From Streptomyces indicus (lineage in GTDB: Bacteria > Actinomycetota > Actinomycetes > Streptomycetales > Streptomycetaceae), in NCBI RefSeq assembly GCF_900100315.1, contig NZ_FNFF01000017.1:62001-126000 (forward strand): a stretch of 64,000 nucleotides of DNA, given 5' to 3'. A model generated the notes under the pieces. That model saw nothing but the letters and a program-made list of their open reading frames with translations. It was not told the origin of the DNA and did not search any database. Position numbers and translations under genes: made by a program. This document shows, piece after piece, positions 28,201 to 37,495 of this stretch (positions within the stretch are counted from its first letter, which is position 1; every line of letters starts with the position of its first letter).

Positions 28201-28665
28201 TCAGGGCTGCTGCCTGCCCTTGAACGGATGCAGCAGATCCGACAGGTGCCAGTGGTGCCCGGCTCCTTCCGGGACGGGTCCCGCGGCCGGCACCTCCGGC
28301 TTCCCGCCGTGCTTCTTCGGCCGGTGCTTGTGGTCCTTGCTGTGGGCCAGCAGGTCGAGGATCGAGGAGACCTGCCCGGCCTGCATGATGCGGACGACGT
28401 GCCCGCCGCAGTTGAGGCAGGTGGGCCGGGTCAGCGGCGAGGGGACGCGCTGCCCGCCCGCCATGTAGAGCACGAATTCATTGCCCTTGCCGTCGACGAA
28501 GTGCTCGATGTCGTAGGACTGCTCCCAGCCGTGCCCGCAGCGCATACAGGCGAAGGCGTACGACTCGTGAACGGTGGCTATCGGATGGGTCGGCAGGCTG
28601 GTCGGGTCCGCAGGGGATTGTGCTGCGGCGTCGACGTCTGCGGCGCGGCCGGTGATCTCACTCAT
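28201..28665 (-). CDS. Zinc-ribbon-like protein of unknown function
   Basis: 154 residues. Two CxxC pairs, CMRCGHGW (about residue 43) and CLNCGGHV (about 87), are spaced to form one zinc site. The C-terminal third is rich in His, Lys and Pro (SKDHKHRPKKHGGK). No signal peptide. ATG 28665 is behind AGAGGAG. No named family recognised; a nucleic-acid or metal-binding role is a guess. It lies between tatD and rsmI on the same strand, but the gaps suggest separate units. Confidence 0.75.
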   Translation of the reverse strand: MSEITGRAADVDAAAQSPADPTSLPTHPIATVHESYAFACMRCGHGWEQSYDIEHFVDGKGNEFVLYMAGGQRVPSPLTRPTCLNCGGHVVRIMQAGQVSSILDLLAHSKDHKHRPKKHGGKPEVPAAGPVPEGAGHHWHLSDLLHPFKGRQQP

Positions 28666-28848
28666 GCCAGCTCCTCTTGTCCCTCGGACAAGTACGTCCG
28701 GGGTCATCCACGTGCGAAGGAACCGATCTCGATTCCCTCATCCAGTGGACTCCTCGTCCGGCCGGAACGCATCAGACCTGTCGACTATTGGAGCGGTTTT
28801 GGGTGCCTCATGTGGAAAGAGCCCGATGCCCGGCTTAGCCTTTGCTTT

Positions 28849-29733
28849 TCACGATAGTCCTTTGCCGTCTTTTGGCGACCGTCCCGCCGCATTCTTTGCC
28901 GCGACCACAGCATCGAATACCTCGCGCTTGGGCAGCCCCGCCTCGGCCGCGACCGCCGCGATGGCCTCCTTGCGGCGCTCCCCCGCCTCCTCGCGCACCT
29001 GCACCCGGCGCACCAGCTCGTCCGCGTCAAGGTCGGCCACCGTCTCGGGGGCGCCCTCGACGACCACGGTGATCTCCCCGCGCACCCCTTCGGCGGCCCA
29101 GGCGGCCAGCTCGCCGAGGCCGCCGCGCTTGACCTCCTCGTAGGTCTTGGTGAGCTCGCGGCACACGGCGGCGCGGCGGTCGGCACCGAAGGCCTCGGCC
29201 ATCGCAGCGAGGGTGTCGTCGAGGCGGTGCGGGGCCTCGAAGTAGACCAAGGTGCGCCGCTCCCCGGCCACTTCGCGCAGCCGCGACATGCGCTCGCCGG
29301 CCTTGCGCGGCAGGAAGCCCTCGAAGCAGAAGCGGTCCACGGGCAGCCCGGACAGGGCGAGTGCGGTGAGCACGGCGGACGGGCCCGGCACCGCGGTGAC
29401 CTTGATGTCCTTCTCCACGGCGGCCGCGACGAGCCGGTAGCCGGGGTCGGACACGGAGGGCATCCCGGCGTCCGTCACCAGGAGCACTCGGGCGCCGTCG
29501 ACGAGGGCCTGCACCAGCTCCGGCGTACGGGCGGACTCGTTGCCCTCGAAGTACGAGACGACGCGTCCGGTGGTCTGCACCCCGAGCGCCTGGGTGAGCC
29601 GGCGAAGCCGCCGGGTGTCCTCGGCGGCGACGACGTCGGCCGTCTCGAGCTCGGCGGCGAGCCGGGGCGGCGCGTCGGCGGTGTCGCCGATGGGCGTGCC
29701 GGCCAGGACGAGGGTTCCTTGCGTTCCTGTCAC
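28849..29733 (-). CDS. rsmI: 16S rRNA (cytidine1402-2'-O)-methyltransferase
   Basis: Methylates the 2'-O of C1402 in the ribosomal P site. The 294-residue tetrapyrrole-methylase-fold protein starts TGTQGTLVLAGTPIGDTAD and has the characteristic EDTRRLRRL (about 40), LLVTDAGMPSVSDPG (about 85-100) and GPSAVLTALALSGLP segments. Start is GTG 29733; the longer open frame upstream overlaps the divergent pmt gene and is not coding-like. It is divergent from pmt. Confidence 0.95.
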   Translation of the reverse strand: MTGTQGTLVLAGTPIGDTADAPPRLAAELETADVVAAEDTRRLRRLTQALGVQTTGRVVSYFEGNESARTPELVQALVDGARVLLVTDAGMPSVSDPGYRLVAAAVEKDIKVTAVPGPSAVLTALALSGLPVDRFCFEGFLPRKAGERMSRLREVAGERRTLVYFEAPHRLDDTLAAMAEAFGADRRAAVCRELTKTYEEVKRGGLGELAAWAAEGVRGEITVVVEGAPETVADLDADELVRRVQVREEAGERRKEAIAAVAAEAGLPKREVFDAVVAAKNAAGRSPKDGKGLS

Positions 29734-29846
29734 GGCTCCATCCTCGCAGGAGGCGCGCGCCGATCCGGCCGCCGGACCGGACCGGTCCGCTTTCCCCGGC
29801 GGGCCGCACCTGGGACGCGCACAGGCCCGTTCCCTACGATGGCGCG

Positions 29847-31604
29847 GTGACCAGTGCTCCGTCCCCACCCACAAGGGACTCCACCGCCCGGCCGCCCGGC
29901 GATGCCCCCGAAGCGCAACAGCCGCAGAACTGGCTGCGGCGCCTGCGCAGATTCGGGTACACCGCACCGGCGGGCGATGACGTCGGACGGCGCCTCGATC
30001 CCCCGTACGCCGAGCCGGGACCGCGCCTGTGGGCGCTGCTCGGGGTGCGCCCCGAGTCCCGCGCCGGTCTGACCCGGGCGCTCGGCTGGGGCGGGCCGCT
30101 GCTCGTCGCGCTGTTCGCGGGCGTGCTGCGCTTCTGGCAGCTGGGCAAGCCGAATGCGGTGATATTCGACGAGACGTACTACGCGAAGGACGCGTGGGCC
30201 CTGCTCAAGCGGGGTTACGAGGTCAACTGGCCCAAGGACTACAACGACACCGTCCTCGATCTCGGCTCGAAGGTCCCGCTCGGCCACGACCCCTCCTATG
30301 TCGTGCATCCGCCGATGGGCAAGTGGGTCATCGCGGCCGGCGAGTGGATGTTCGGTCTGAATCCGTTCGGCTGGCGCTTCATGGTGGCGCTGCTCGGCAC
30401 GCTGTCGGTCTTGATGGTGTGCCGGATCGGGCGGCGGATGTTCCGCTCGACCTTCCTCGGCTGCCTTGCCGGTCTGCTGCTCGCGGTGGACGGGCTGCAC
30501 TTCGTGATGAGCCGCACCGCGCTGCTCGATCTGCCGCTGATGTTCTTCGTGCTCACGGCGTTCGGCGCGCTCGTGATCGACCGCGACAAGGCGCGGGCCC
30601 GGCTGGCGGCTGCTCTCCCGAGGGACGGCGAAGGGGTCGTACGGCCCGACGCGGCGATCGCGGAAACGCTCCGGCTCGGCTGGCGGCCCTGGCGGATCGT
30701 GGCCGGCGTCGCACTCGGGCTCGCCTTCGCCACGAAGTGGAACGGCGGGATCTTCCTCGCCGCGTTCGGCCTGATGACGGTCCTGTGGGACGTGGGCGCG
30801 CGCCGGACCGCGGGGGCCCGACGCCCGTATGTCTCGGTCCTGAAGCGGGATGTGCTGCCCGCGTTCGTCTCCACGGTCCCGGTCCTGTTCGTCACCTATC
30901 TGGCGACCTGGACCGGCTGGCTGATGCACACCGACAAGGGCGACCGCGGCTATCTGCGCGAGTGGGGCGCGGAGCATCCCTCCAGCGGGCTCGGCGGCCT
31001 GTTCCCGGACTGGTGGCGCAGCCTGTGGCACTACTCGCACCAGGTGTGGGAGTTCCACGTCGGCCTGACCTCGCCGCACGACTACGAGTCGAACCCGTGG
31101 AGCTGGCTGGTCCTCGGCCGCCCGGTCTCGTACTACTACGAGTCCCCGGCGCCCGGCACCGGCGGCTGCCCGGCGGGCACCCGCGAGAAGTGCGCCAGCG
31201 AGGTCCTGGCGCTCGGCACCCCCCTGCTGTGGTGGGCCGCGTGCTTCGCGATCCTGTACGTCCTGTGGCGCTGGTTCTTCCGCCGCGACTGGCGGGCGGG
31301 CGCGATCGCCTGCGCGTTCCTGGCGGGCTTCCTGCCCTGGCTCAACTACCAGGAACGGACGATCTTCCTCTTCTACGCGGTCGTCTTCGTGCCGTACCTG
31401 TGCCTGGCCCTGGCGATGATGATCGGCGCGATCATCGGGCCCCCGGGCTCGGCGGAACGGCGGCGGGTCGTCGGTGTGGTGGGCGCAGGCGTTCTCGTCC
31501 TCCTGATCGTCTGGAACTTCATTTATTTCTGGCCTCTTTACACCTCGCACCCCATTCCGGTGGATTCCTGGCGGTCGCGGATGTGGTTCGACACGTGGGT
31601 GTGA
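29847..31604 (+). CDS. pmt: Protein O-mannosyltransferase (Pmt)
   Basis: Integral membrane GT-C glycosyltransferase that transfers mannose from polyprenyl-phosphate-mannose to Ser/Thr of exported proteins. The 585-residue protein has a 75-residue cytoplasmic N-terminus, about 10-11 membrane segments and the essential acidic motif DETYYAKDAW in the first extracytoplasmic loop (about residue 108). A family-typical HPPMGKW follows in the same loop. In S. coelicolor the orthologue glycosylates lipoproteins such as PstS and is needed for infection by phage phiC31. Start is GTG 29847, 113 bp from the divergent rsmI. Confidence 0.94.
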   Translation: MTSAPSPPTRDSTARPPGDAPEAQQPQNWLRRLRRFGYTAPAGDDVGRRLDPPYAEPGPRLWALLGVRPESRAGLTRALGWGGPLLVALFAGVLRFWQLGKPNAVIFDETYYAKDAWALLKRGYEVNWPKDYNDTVLDLGSKVPLGHDPSYVVHPPMGKWVIAAGEWMFGLNPFGWRFMVALLGTLSVLMVCRIGRRMFRSTFLGCLAGLLLAVDGLHFVMSRTALLDLPLMFFVLTAFGALVIDRDKARARLAAALPRDGEGVVRPDAAIAETLRLGWRPWRIVAGVALGLAFATKWNGGIFLAAFGLMTVLWDVGARRTAGARRPYVSVLKRDVLPAFVSTVPVLFVTYLATWTGWLMHTDKGDRGYLREWGAEHPSSGLGGLFPDWWRSLWHYSHQVWEFHVGLTSPHDYESNPWSWLVLGRPVSYYYESPAPGTGGCPAGTREKCASEVLALGTPLLWWAACFAILYVLWRWFFRRDWRAGAIACAFLAGFLPWLNYQERTIFLFYAVVFVPYLCLALAMMIGAIIGPPGSAERRRVVGVVGAGVLVLLIVWNFIYFWPLYTSHPIPVDSWRSRMWFDTWV

Positions 31605-31690
31605 CGCTCGGGCATTGCGAGGGATAGCGATTCGAGACCTTGCCTGACCCCGACTGTCACGGAAAGCGCTTAAGCTGCTCCCCATAACTT

Positions 31691-31732
31691 CCTGAACACG
31701 TTCAACGCACAAAACGGGGAGGCGTGTTCAGG
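31691..31732. promoter_or_regulatory. Long-spaced perfect inverted repeat upstream of the first PBP gene
   Basis: CCTGAACACG (31691-31700) and CGTGTTCAGG (31723-31732) are perfect 10-bp complements 22 bases apart. A second, internal inverted repeat TGAAC-AC-GTTCA spans 31693-31704. They lie 24-66 bases before the PBP start, in what should be the promoter or leader. An operator or an RNA stem that occludes or exposes the ribosome-binding site are both possible. Confidence 0.5.
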
Positions 31733-31756
31733 ACTCCTGGGGAGGGGAGCGCAGTC

Positions 31757-33370
31757 ATGCGCAATGGAGTCAAGACGGCCTTGGTCGGCGGGGTATTCAC
31801 CGCGATGGTGGGGGTCGCCGGGTACGGGGCGTTCAATTTGTACAACGGGGTGACGGGGGGATCGTCCGCGAGTGCGGATTCCGGGCCGACGACCGGCCCG
31901 CCCACCGGCGCCGAGGTGGAGAAGGCGGCCGCGTCCTTCTTCAAGCGCTGGGAGAACGGGGACGCGGACGCGGCGGCCGATTTCACCAACGACCCGGTCG
32001 CGGCCGGCCGGGTGCTGCACTCCTTCACGGGCGCGGACATCACCAAGGTGAAGATCGAACAGGGCGAGGCGAGCGGCGCGAACGTGCCCTTCACGGTTTC
32101 CGCCACGGTGGCGTACGGAGGCAAGTCCGAGCCCCTTTCGTACAAGAGCCAGTTGAAGGTCGTACGCGGCGAGAGCACCGGCCGGGCGCTGGTCGACTGG
32201 CAGCCGACAGTGATCCACCCCGAGCTGAAGAGGGACGACACCCTCGAGGTCGGCGAGGCGGACAACCCGCAGATCGAGGCCGTCGACCGGGACGGCAAGG
32301 TGCTGAGCCGCGAGAAGTACCCGTCCCTCGGCCCGGTCCTCGACCAGCTGCGCGAGCGCTTCGAGGACAAGGCCGGCGGCAAGCCGGGCATCGAGCTGTG
32401 GATCGAGCGCGCCGACCAGACCGCGTACAACACCACGCTGGTGACCCTGCAGAAGGGCGAGCCGGGGAAGATCAAGACGACGCTGAGCGCACGGGTGCAG
32501 GCGGCCGCGGAGAAGGCCGTGCGGAGCAAGGCCAAGTCCTCCGTCGTGGCGATCCAGCCCAGCACCGGACAGGTACTCGCCGTGGCCAATCAGGAACCCG
32601 GCAACAATGTCGCTTTCCTGGGCAGGCTGGCGCCCGGCTCCACCATGAAGATCGTGACGGCGGCGACGTTCATCGACAACGGCGTGGCGGTTCCGAGCAC
32701 CAGGATTCCTTGCGAGCACGACATCGTGTACCGCAGCCAGACCTTCCACAACCTGCCCGGCCTGCAGGCGAACTTGAACGCCACCCTGGCCGACAACTTC
32801 GCCCGCTCGTGCAACACCGGCTTCATCAAGGGCATCGCCCACGACAACCTCAAGGACGACTCCCTGACACGCGAAGCTGCCAAGTTCGGCATCGGCGCCA
32901 ACTGGCAGACGGGGATCTCCTCGTACGACGGCTCGGTGCCCGCCGCCGCGAACTCCGACCGCGGGGCGAACGCCATCGGGCAGGGTGTGGTGCAGATGAG
33001 CCCGCTGAACATGGCCTCGATCGTGGCCACCGTGCAGGGTGGCGGCACCTTCCGCCAGCCGGTGATCGTCGACTCCTCGTACGGGCTCGACCGGGCCACC
33101 GCGAACGGCATCAGCACGACCACGGCGAGCCAGCTGGCCCAGATGATGCGCACCACCGCACACTCCGGCTCGGCCGCGGACGCCATGCGCGGCCTCGGCG
33201 CGGGTGTCGGCGCCAAGACCGGTTCGGCCGAGGTCGCCGGGCAGGAGAAGCCGAACAGCTGGTTCGCCGGTTTCCGCGGAGACATCGCCGTGGCCGCCGT
33301 CGTGATCGAAGGCGGACGCGGCGGCGAGGCGGCAGGACCGATCGTGGCGCAGGTGCTGGCCGCCAACTGA
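31757..33370 (+). CDS. Penicillin-binding protein with NTF2-like domain (transpeptidase), copy 1
   Basis: Membrane-anchored cell-wall transpeptidase of 537 residues. An uncleaved signal anchor (about 8-28) is followed by an NTF2-like MecA_N domain (about 50-155), a short dimerisation region and a C-terminal transpeptidase domain. Active-site motifs: S295-T-M-K298 (in LAPGSTMK), SCN (in ARSCNTGF) and KTG (in GAKTGSAEV). ATG 31757 follows GGAGGGG. It cross-links peptidoglycan outside the membrane. A close tandem paralogue follows after 122 bp with a hairpin between. Confidence 0.93.
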   Translation: MRNGVKTALVGGVFTAMVGVAGYGAFNLYNGVTGGSSASADSGPTTGPPTGAEVEKAAASFFKRWENGDADAAADFTNDPVAAGRVLHSFTGADITKVKIEQGEASGANVPFTVSATVAYGGKSEPLSYKSQLKVVRGESTGRALVDWQPTVIHPELKRDDTLEVGEADNPQIEAVDRDGKVLSREKYPSLGPVLDQLRERFEDKAGGKPGIELWIERADQTAYNTTLVTLQKGEPGKIKTTLSARVQAAAEKAVRSKAKSSVVAIQPSTGQVLAVANQEPGNNVAFLGRLAPGSTMKIVTAATFIDNGVAVPSTRIPCEHDIVYRSQTFHNLPGLQANLNATLADNFARSCNTGFIKGIAHDNLKDDSLTREAAKFGIGANWQTGISSYDGSVPAAANSDRGANAIGQGVVQMSPLNMASIVATVQGGGTFRQPVIVDSSYGLDRATANGISTTTASQLAQMMRTTAHSGSAADAMRGLGAGVGAKTGSAEVAGQEKPNSWFAGFRGDIAVAAVVIEGGRGGEAAGPIVAQVLAAN

Positions 33371-33381
33371 TCCCCCAGGGG

Positions 33382-33411
33382 GGGTGGGGCCCGCACACCC
33401 GGGCCCCACCC
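33382..33411 (+). terminator. Terminator hairpin between the two PBP genes
   Basis: Perfect 11-bp stem (33382-33392 with 33401-33411) and an 8-base loop, 11 bases after the first PBP stop. It suggests the two paralogues have at least partly separate transcripts. Confidence 0.75.
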
Positions 33412-33492
33412 GTCAACCCGGACAACCCCATTCCCGGAAGCCCTATAGGGTGCCCGGACAGCCAGACACCGCAGGGCAAGGCGGAGGAACCG

Positions 33493-35211
33493 GTGGGCAA
33501 GCGAGGGCGCTCGGGCGAGCAGAACGCCATGAGCAAGGAGACCAAGGTCGCGCTGATCGCGGTCGCGGCCGGCGCCGTGGTCGCGGGGGTGGGCGTCACG
33601 GCCTACGCCCTGGTCGGCGGCGGTTCCGACGGGTCCGGTGACGAGCCGCTGTCGCCCAAGGAGCTGCAGGCCAGGCCGCTGTCCGCCGCGGAGGTCGCGC
33701 AGACCTCGGAGCGGTTCCTCGCCGCGTGGGCGAAGGGCGACGCGGCGGGCGCGGCCGCGCTGACCGACGACGCCGCCGCCGCGAAGGCCGCGCTCACCTC
33801 GTACGCGAAGGACGCCCACCTGACCGGTGCGAAGTTCACGCCGGGCAAGGGTGCGGGCGCCAAGGTGCCGTTCAAGGTGGCCGCGACGGTCTCGTACGAG
33901 GGAAAGTCCAAGCCGTACGCGTACGACAGCGAGCTGACCGTGGTGCGTGACGCCGCGGGCAAGCCGGTGGTGGACTGGCGCCCCGACGTGGTGCACCCGG
34001 GCCTCAAGGCGGGCGACGTCCTGCGCGCCGGCGAGGCGGGCACACCGCCGATCAAGGCCGTGGACCGCAACGGCGGGGAGATCACCGCCGAGAAGTACCC
34101 CTCGCTCGGCAGCGTGCTCGACGGGCTGCGCGAGAAGTTCGGCGAGAAGGCGGGCGGCAGCGCGGGCATCGAGCTGCAGATCGTGCGCGCCGATCCCGCG
34201 AAGGACAAGGGCAAGGACAAGAGCGACACCGCCAAGAGCAAGGACGACGGCAAGGCGCTGCCCGACAAGACCCTGCTCACGCTCTCCGAGGGCACCCCCG
34301 GGACGGTGAAGACCACGATCAGCCCGACCGCGCAGGCCGTGGCCGAGCGCGAGGTGGCCTCGCGGCACCGGGCCGCGATCGTGGTGCTCAAGCCGAGCAC
34401 GGGCGAGATCCTCGCGGCGGCGAACTCCAACCCGCAGGGGATGAACGTGGCGCTTCAGGGCTCCCTCGCCCCCGGCTCCACGATGAAGATCGTGACGGCC
34501 TCGATGCTGCTCGAGAAGGGCCTCGCGGGCATCGACAAGCCGCACCCGTGCCCCAAGTACTTCACCTCCGGCGGCTGGAAGTTCCAGAACGTGGAGGAGT
34601 TCGAGATCAAGGGCGGCACCTTCCGCGCCAGCTTCGCGGCCTCCTGCAACACGGCCTTCATCTCGCAGGCCGGCAAGCTCGGCGACGGCGATCTGACCAA
34701 GCAGGCGCAGGAGGTCTTCGGCCTCGGGCGCGGCAACTGGCAGATCGGTGTGCCGAGTTTCGACGGCGCGGTGCCGGTGCAGTCGGCCGCGCAGAAGGCC
34801 GCCTCGCTGATCGGCCAGGGCGGGGTGCGGATGAACCCGCTGAACGTGGCCTCGATCATCGCCACCGCCAAGACGGGTGTCTTCAAGCAGCCCTACCTGG
34901 TCTCGCCCGAGGTGGACGGCCGTCAACTGGCCACCGCCTCGCGCACGTTGGCCCCGAAGGCCGCAGCCCAACTGCGCGAACTGCTCGCGTACACCGCGAC
35001 GAACGGCTCCGCGGCCGAGGCGATGGCCTCGCTCGGCGGGGACATCGGCGGCAAGACCGGGTCGGCTGAGGTCGACGGCCAGAAGAAGCCGAACGGCTGG
35101 TTCACCGCCTGGCGCGGCGACACGGCCGCGGCCGCGGTGATGCAGGAGGGCGGCCGCGGCGGCAAGTCCTCGGGTCCGCTGGTCGCGTCGGTGCTGCGGC
35201 AGATCGGCTGA
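33493..35211 (+). CDS. Penicillin-binding protein with NTF2-like domain (transpeptidase), copy 2
   Basis: 572-residue paralogue of the preceding PBP, with the same order: signal anchor (about 18-40), MecA_N/NTF2-like domain (about 60-170), then transpeptidase. Motifs are S329-T-M-K332, SCN (in AASCNTAF) and KTG (in GGKTGSAEV). A Lys/Asp-rich insertion (KDKGKDKSDTAKSKDDGK, about residues 237-254) is absent from copy 1. I chose GTG 33493, seven bases after GGAGG; an in-frame ATG at 33529 is the alternative. Both copies keep all catalytic residues, so they are probably both active and differentially used. Confidence 0.93.
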   Translation: MGKRGRSGEQNAMSKETKVALIAVAAGAVVAGVGVTAYALVGGGSDGSGDEPLSPKELQARPLSAAEVAQTSERFLAAWAKGDAAGAAALTDDAAAAKAALTSYAKDAHLTGAKFTPGKGAGAKVPFKVAATVSYEGKSKPYAYDSELTVVRDAAGKPVVDWRPDVVHPGLKAGDVLRAGEAGTPPIKAVDRNGGEITAEKYPSLGSVLDGLREKFGEKAGGSAGIELQIVRADPAKDKGKDKSDTAKSKDDGKALPDKTLLTLSEGTPGTVKTTISPTAQAVAEREVASRHRAAIVVLKPSTGEILAAANSNPQGMNVALQGSLAPGSTMKIVTASMLLEKGLAGIDKPHPCPKYFTSGGWKFQNVEEFEIKGGTFRASFAASCNTAFISQAGKLGDGDLTKQAQEVFGLGRGNWQIGVPSFDGAVPVQSAAQKAASLIGQGGVRMNPLNVASIIATAKTGVFKQPYLVSPEVDGRQLATASRTLAPKAAAQLRELLAYTATNGSAAEAMASLGGDIGGKTGSAEVDGQKKPNGWFTAWRGDTAAAAVMQEGGRGGKSSGPLVASVLRQIG

Positions 35212-35278
35212 CCTACCGGGTCTTTCGGGATACGAAACGGGGTCGCGTGGCCGGTACACGGACCGCTAGCGTGCGGCC

Positions 35279-35779
35279 ATGAGTTCATCGCAGCCCGCCG
35301 CGCACCCCCGTTTCGCCGAGGCTCTGACCGAGCTCGGTCTCGCCTCCGTACTCACCGAGGTACGCGCCTTCCCGGAGGCCACGCGTACCGCCGCCCAGGC
35401 CGCCGAGGCCATCGGCTGCGAGCTGAGCGAGATCGTGAAGTCGCTGATCTTCGCGGCGGACGGGGTGCCGGTCCTGGTGCTGATGGACGGGTCCTCGCGG
35501 GTGGACATGGAGCTCGTACGGCGGGAGTTGGGCGCCGAGAAGGTCACGCGGCCCAATGCGGACGTCGTACGCGAGACCACCGGGTACGCGATCGGCGGCG
35601 TGCCGCCCTTCGGTCACCGTACGAAGACCCGGGTCCTGGCCGACCGCGGCCTGCTCGACCACGCGGCGGTCTGGGCGGCGGCCGGCACGCCGCACACGGT
35701 GTTCCCCATGGACCCGAAGGCGCTGATCGCGCATGCGGGCGGGGCGTTGGTGGACGTGCGCGAACAGCCCGCCCTGTGA
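35279..35779 (+). CDS. YbaK/ProX-type aminoacyl-tRNA deacylase
   Basis: 166-residue single-domain protein of the YbaK/INS superfamily, which hydrolyses mischarged aminoacyl-tRNAs such as Cys- or Ala-tRNA(Pro). The conserved lysine lies in IVKSLIF (about residue 52). The GYAIGGVPPFGH segment (about 101-112) is the family signature with its Gly-x-x-Pro and His. Substrate tRNA cannot be told from sequence. Its stop overlaps the start of an EamA transporter gene (GTGA), so the two are coupled. Confidence 0.9.
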   Translation: MSSSQPAAHPRFAEALTELGLASVLTEVRAFPEATRTAAQAAEAIGCELSEIVKSLIFAADGVPVLVLMDGSSRVDMELVRRELGAEKVTRPNADVVRETTGYAIGGVPPFGHRTKTRVLADRGLLDHAAVWAAAGTPHTVFPMDPKALIAHAGGALVDVREQPAL

Positions 35780-36627
35780 CGCCACTTGTCGCGGCCGCGG
35801 TCGTCCTCGCGGCCGTCACGCACGCGTCGTGGAACGCGCTGGCCCACCACATCAAGGACCAGCTCCTCGCGTTCACGCTGATCTCCGGCGGCGGCGCGCT
35901 GCTCGGCGGTCTGCTCGCCCTGTTCACCCCGGTGCCCGCTGCCGGCGCCTGGCCCTGGCTGGTCGCCTCGGCACTGCTGCACGTCGCCTACCAGGCGCTC
36001 CTGATGCGCTCGTTCTCGCTCGGCGACTTCGGCCAGATGTACCCGATCGCCCGCGGCACGGCTCCTCTGCTCGTCACGGCGGCGGCCGCGCTCTTCCTCG
36101 ACGAGCACATCGGCGGGCTGCAACTGGCCGGGGTCGCGGTGGCCTGCGCGGGTCTGCTCGGGCTCGCGCTGTGGGGCATCCGGGGGTCGGGTCAGCGCCC
36201 GAAGTGGCCGGCGCTGTTCGCGGCGTTGGCCACCGGCGTGTCCATCGCCTCGTACACGGTGGTGGACGGTGTGGGTGTGCGCGCCTCCGGAACGCCGCTC
36301 GGGTACATCGCCTGGCTGATGATCCTCGAAGGCATCGCGATCCCCGTCTACGCCTGGTACCGCTACCGCTCCCAACTGGTGCCGCTGCTCCGCCCGTTCG
36401 CGGTCCGCGGACTGGTCGGCGCCGCGCTGTCGATCGTGGCCTACGGCCTGGTCCTCTGGGCCCAGACACAGGCCCCCCTCGCCCCGGTCGCAGCCCTGCG
36501 CGAGTCCTCGATCATCGTCGGCGCCGCGATCGGCGCCGTCCTGTTCAAGGAGCGGTTCGGGGCGCCGCGCGTGCTTGCGGCGGGTGTGCTCGCGGTGGGC
36601 ATCGGCCTGATGCTCACGGCCGGTTGA
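35776..36627 (+). CDS. EamA/DMT-family permease
   Basis: 283-residue protein with about 10 hydrophobic segments in two similar halves, as in EamA drug/metabolite exporters. An Arg-Gly-x-Ala/Pro segment (YPIARGTAPLL) in the first half and ALRESSIIVGAAIGAVLFKERFG in the second are family-typical. Substrate unknown; DMT members export amino acids or metabolites. GTG start overlaps the deacylase stop. A short repeat (GTCAGGGAAG twice) follows its stop. Confidence 0.9.
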   Translation: MTPLVAAAVVLAAVTHASWNALAHHIKDQLLAFTLISGGGALLGGLLALFTPVPAAGAWPWLVASALLHVAYQALLMRSFSLGDFGQMYPIARGTAPLLVTAAAALFLDEHIGGLQLAGVAVACAGLLGLALWGIRGSGQRPKWPALFAALATGVSIASYTVVDGVGVRASGTPLGYIAWLMILEGIAIPVYAWYRYRSQLVPLLRPFAVRGLVGAALSIVAYGLVLWAQTQAPLAPVAALRESSIIVGAAIGAVLFKERFGAPRVLAAGVLAVGIGLMLTAG

Positions 36628-36686
36628 GACCGGGCCTCGTCAGGGAAGGGGCCCTCGTCAGGGAAGCGGCGCCGACAGCGGAGGGG

Positions 36687-37466
36687 TCAGCGCGGCCGGT
36701 CCGGGTTGGTCGCGTTGACGAAGCCCTCGTGCACGGCGAGCAGCCCGCCGTCCACGCGGAGCACGGTGCCGGTCACCCAGGCCGCGTCGGCCGAGGCGAG
36801 GTAGGCGACGGCGGCCGCGATGTCCTCGGGCCGCCCGACCCTGCCCATCGGGTACATCGTGCTGATCTCGGCGAGCTGCTCCTCGCGCCCCGCCCACGCA
36901 CCCGTGGCGACGGTGCCCGGGGCGACGAGGTTCACGCGCACGCCGCGCGGGGCCGCGTGCTGGGCCAGGGTGCGGGTCAGGCTCTCCAGGCCCGCCTTCG
37001 CCGCGCTGTAGGCGTGGTTGGAGAAGGCCACGGATCCGTTGACCGATCCGATGTTCACGATCGAGCCCCGCCCGGAGGCGGCGAGGTGCGGCAGGGCGGC
37101 GCGGGCGCAGCGGAAGGCGCCGGAGAGCGTGACGTCGAGGTCGCGGGCCCAGGTCTCGTCGGGCTCGTCCTCGAAGAGGGGGGCGTCGGGATGGCAGGAG
37201 TAGGCGTTGTTGACGAGCACGTCGAGCCGTCCGAAACGGTCCAGGGCCGAGGCCACCGCGGCCTCCACCTCCGCGCGGTCGGTGACGTCGCACCGGGCCG
37301 CATGCGCCGAACTCCCCAGCTCGGCCGCGGTCTTGGCGGCCTCGTCCGCGTCGGCGTCGGTGACGAGGACCCCGGCCCCTTCGGTCACCAGCCGCCGTGC
37401 GGTCTCCTTGCCTATCCCGCGCGCGGCACCGGTGATCAGGACTGCGGAACCCTCGAATCGCCTCAT
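36687..37466 (-). CDS. Short-chain dehydrogenase/reductase
   Basis: 259-residue classical SDR. NAD(P)-binding TGAARGIG lies at about residues 12-19; D-A-D after strand 2 suggests NAD preference. NNAYS, SVN (catalytic Ser region) and YSAAK (about 154-158) give the catalytic triad. Substrate unknown. It lies 29 bases downstream of a serine hydrolase gene on the same strand, so they may be co-expressed. Confidence 0.92.
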   Translation of the reverse strand: MRRFEGSAVLITGAARGIGKETARRLVTEGAGVLVTDADADEAAKTAAELGSSAHAARCDVTDRAEVEAAVASALDRFGRLDVLVNNAYSCHPDAPLFEDEPDETWARDLDVTLSGAFRCARAALPHLAASGRGSIVNIGSVNGSVAFSNHAYSAAKAGLESLTRTLAQHAAPRGVRVNLVAPGTVATGAWAGREEQLAEISTMYPMGRVGRPEDIAAAVAYLASADAAWVTGTVLRVDGGLLAVHEGFVNATNPDRPR

Positions 37467-37495
37467 GCCCGCCACCGTAGCGGCCGGCCCCCGGC

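Noticed and set aside
31693-31704. LexA (SOS) box before the PBP gene
   Set aside because: TGAAC-AC-GTTCA has a 2-base spacer; the actinobacterial LexA site needs GAAC-N4-GTTC.
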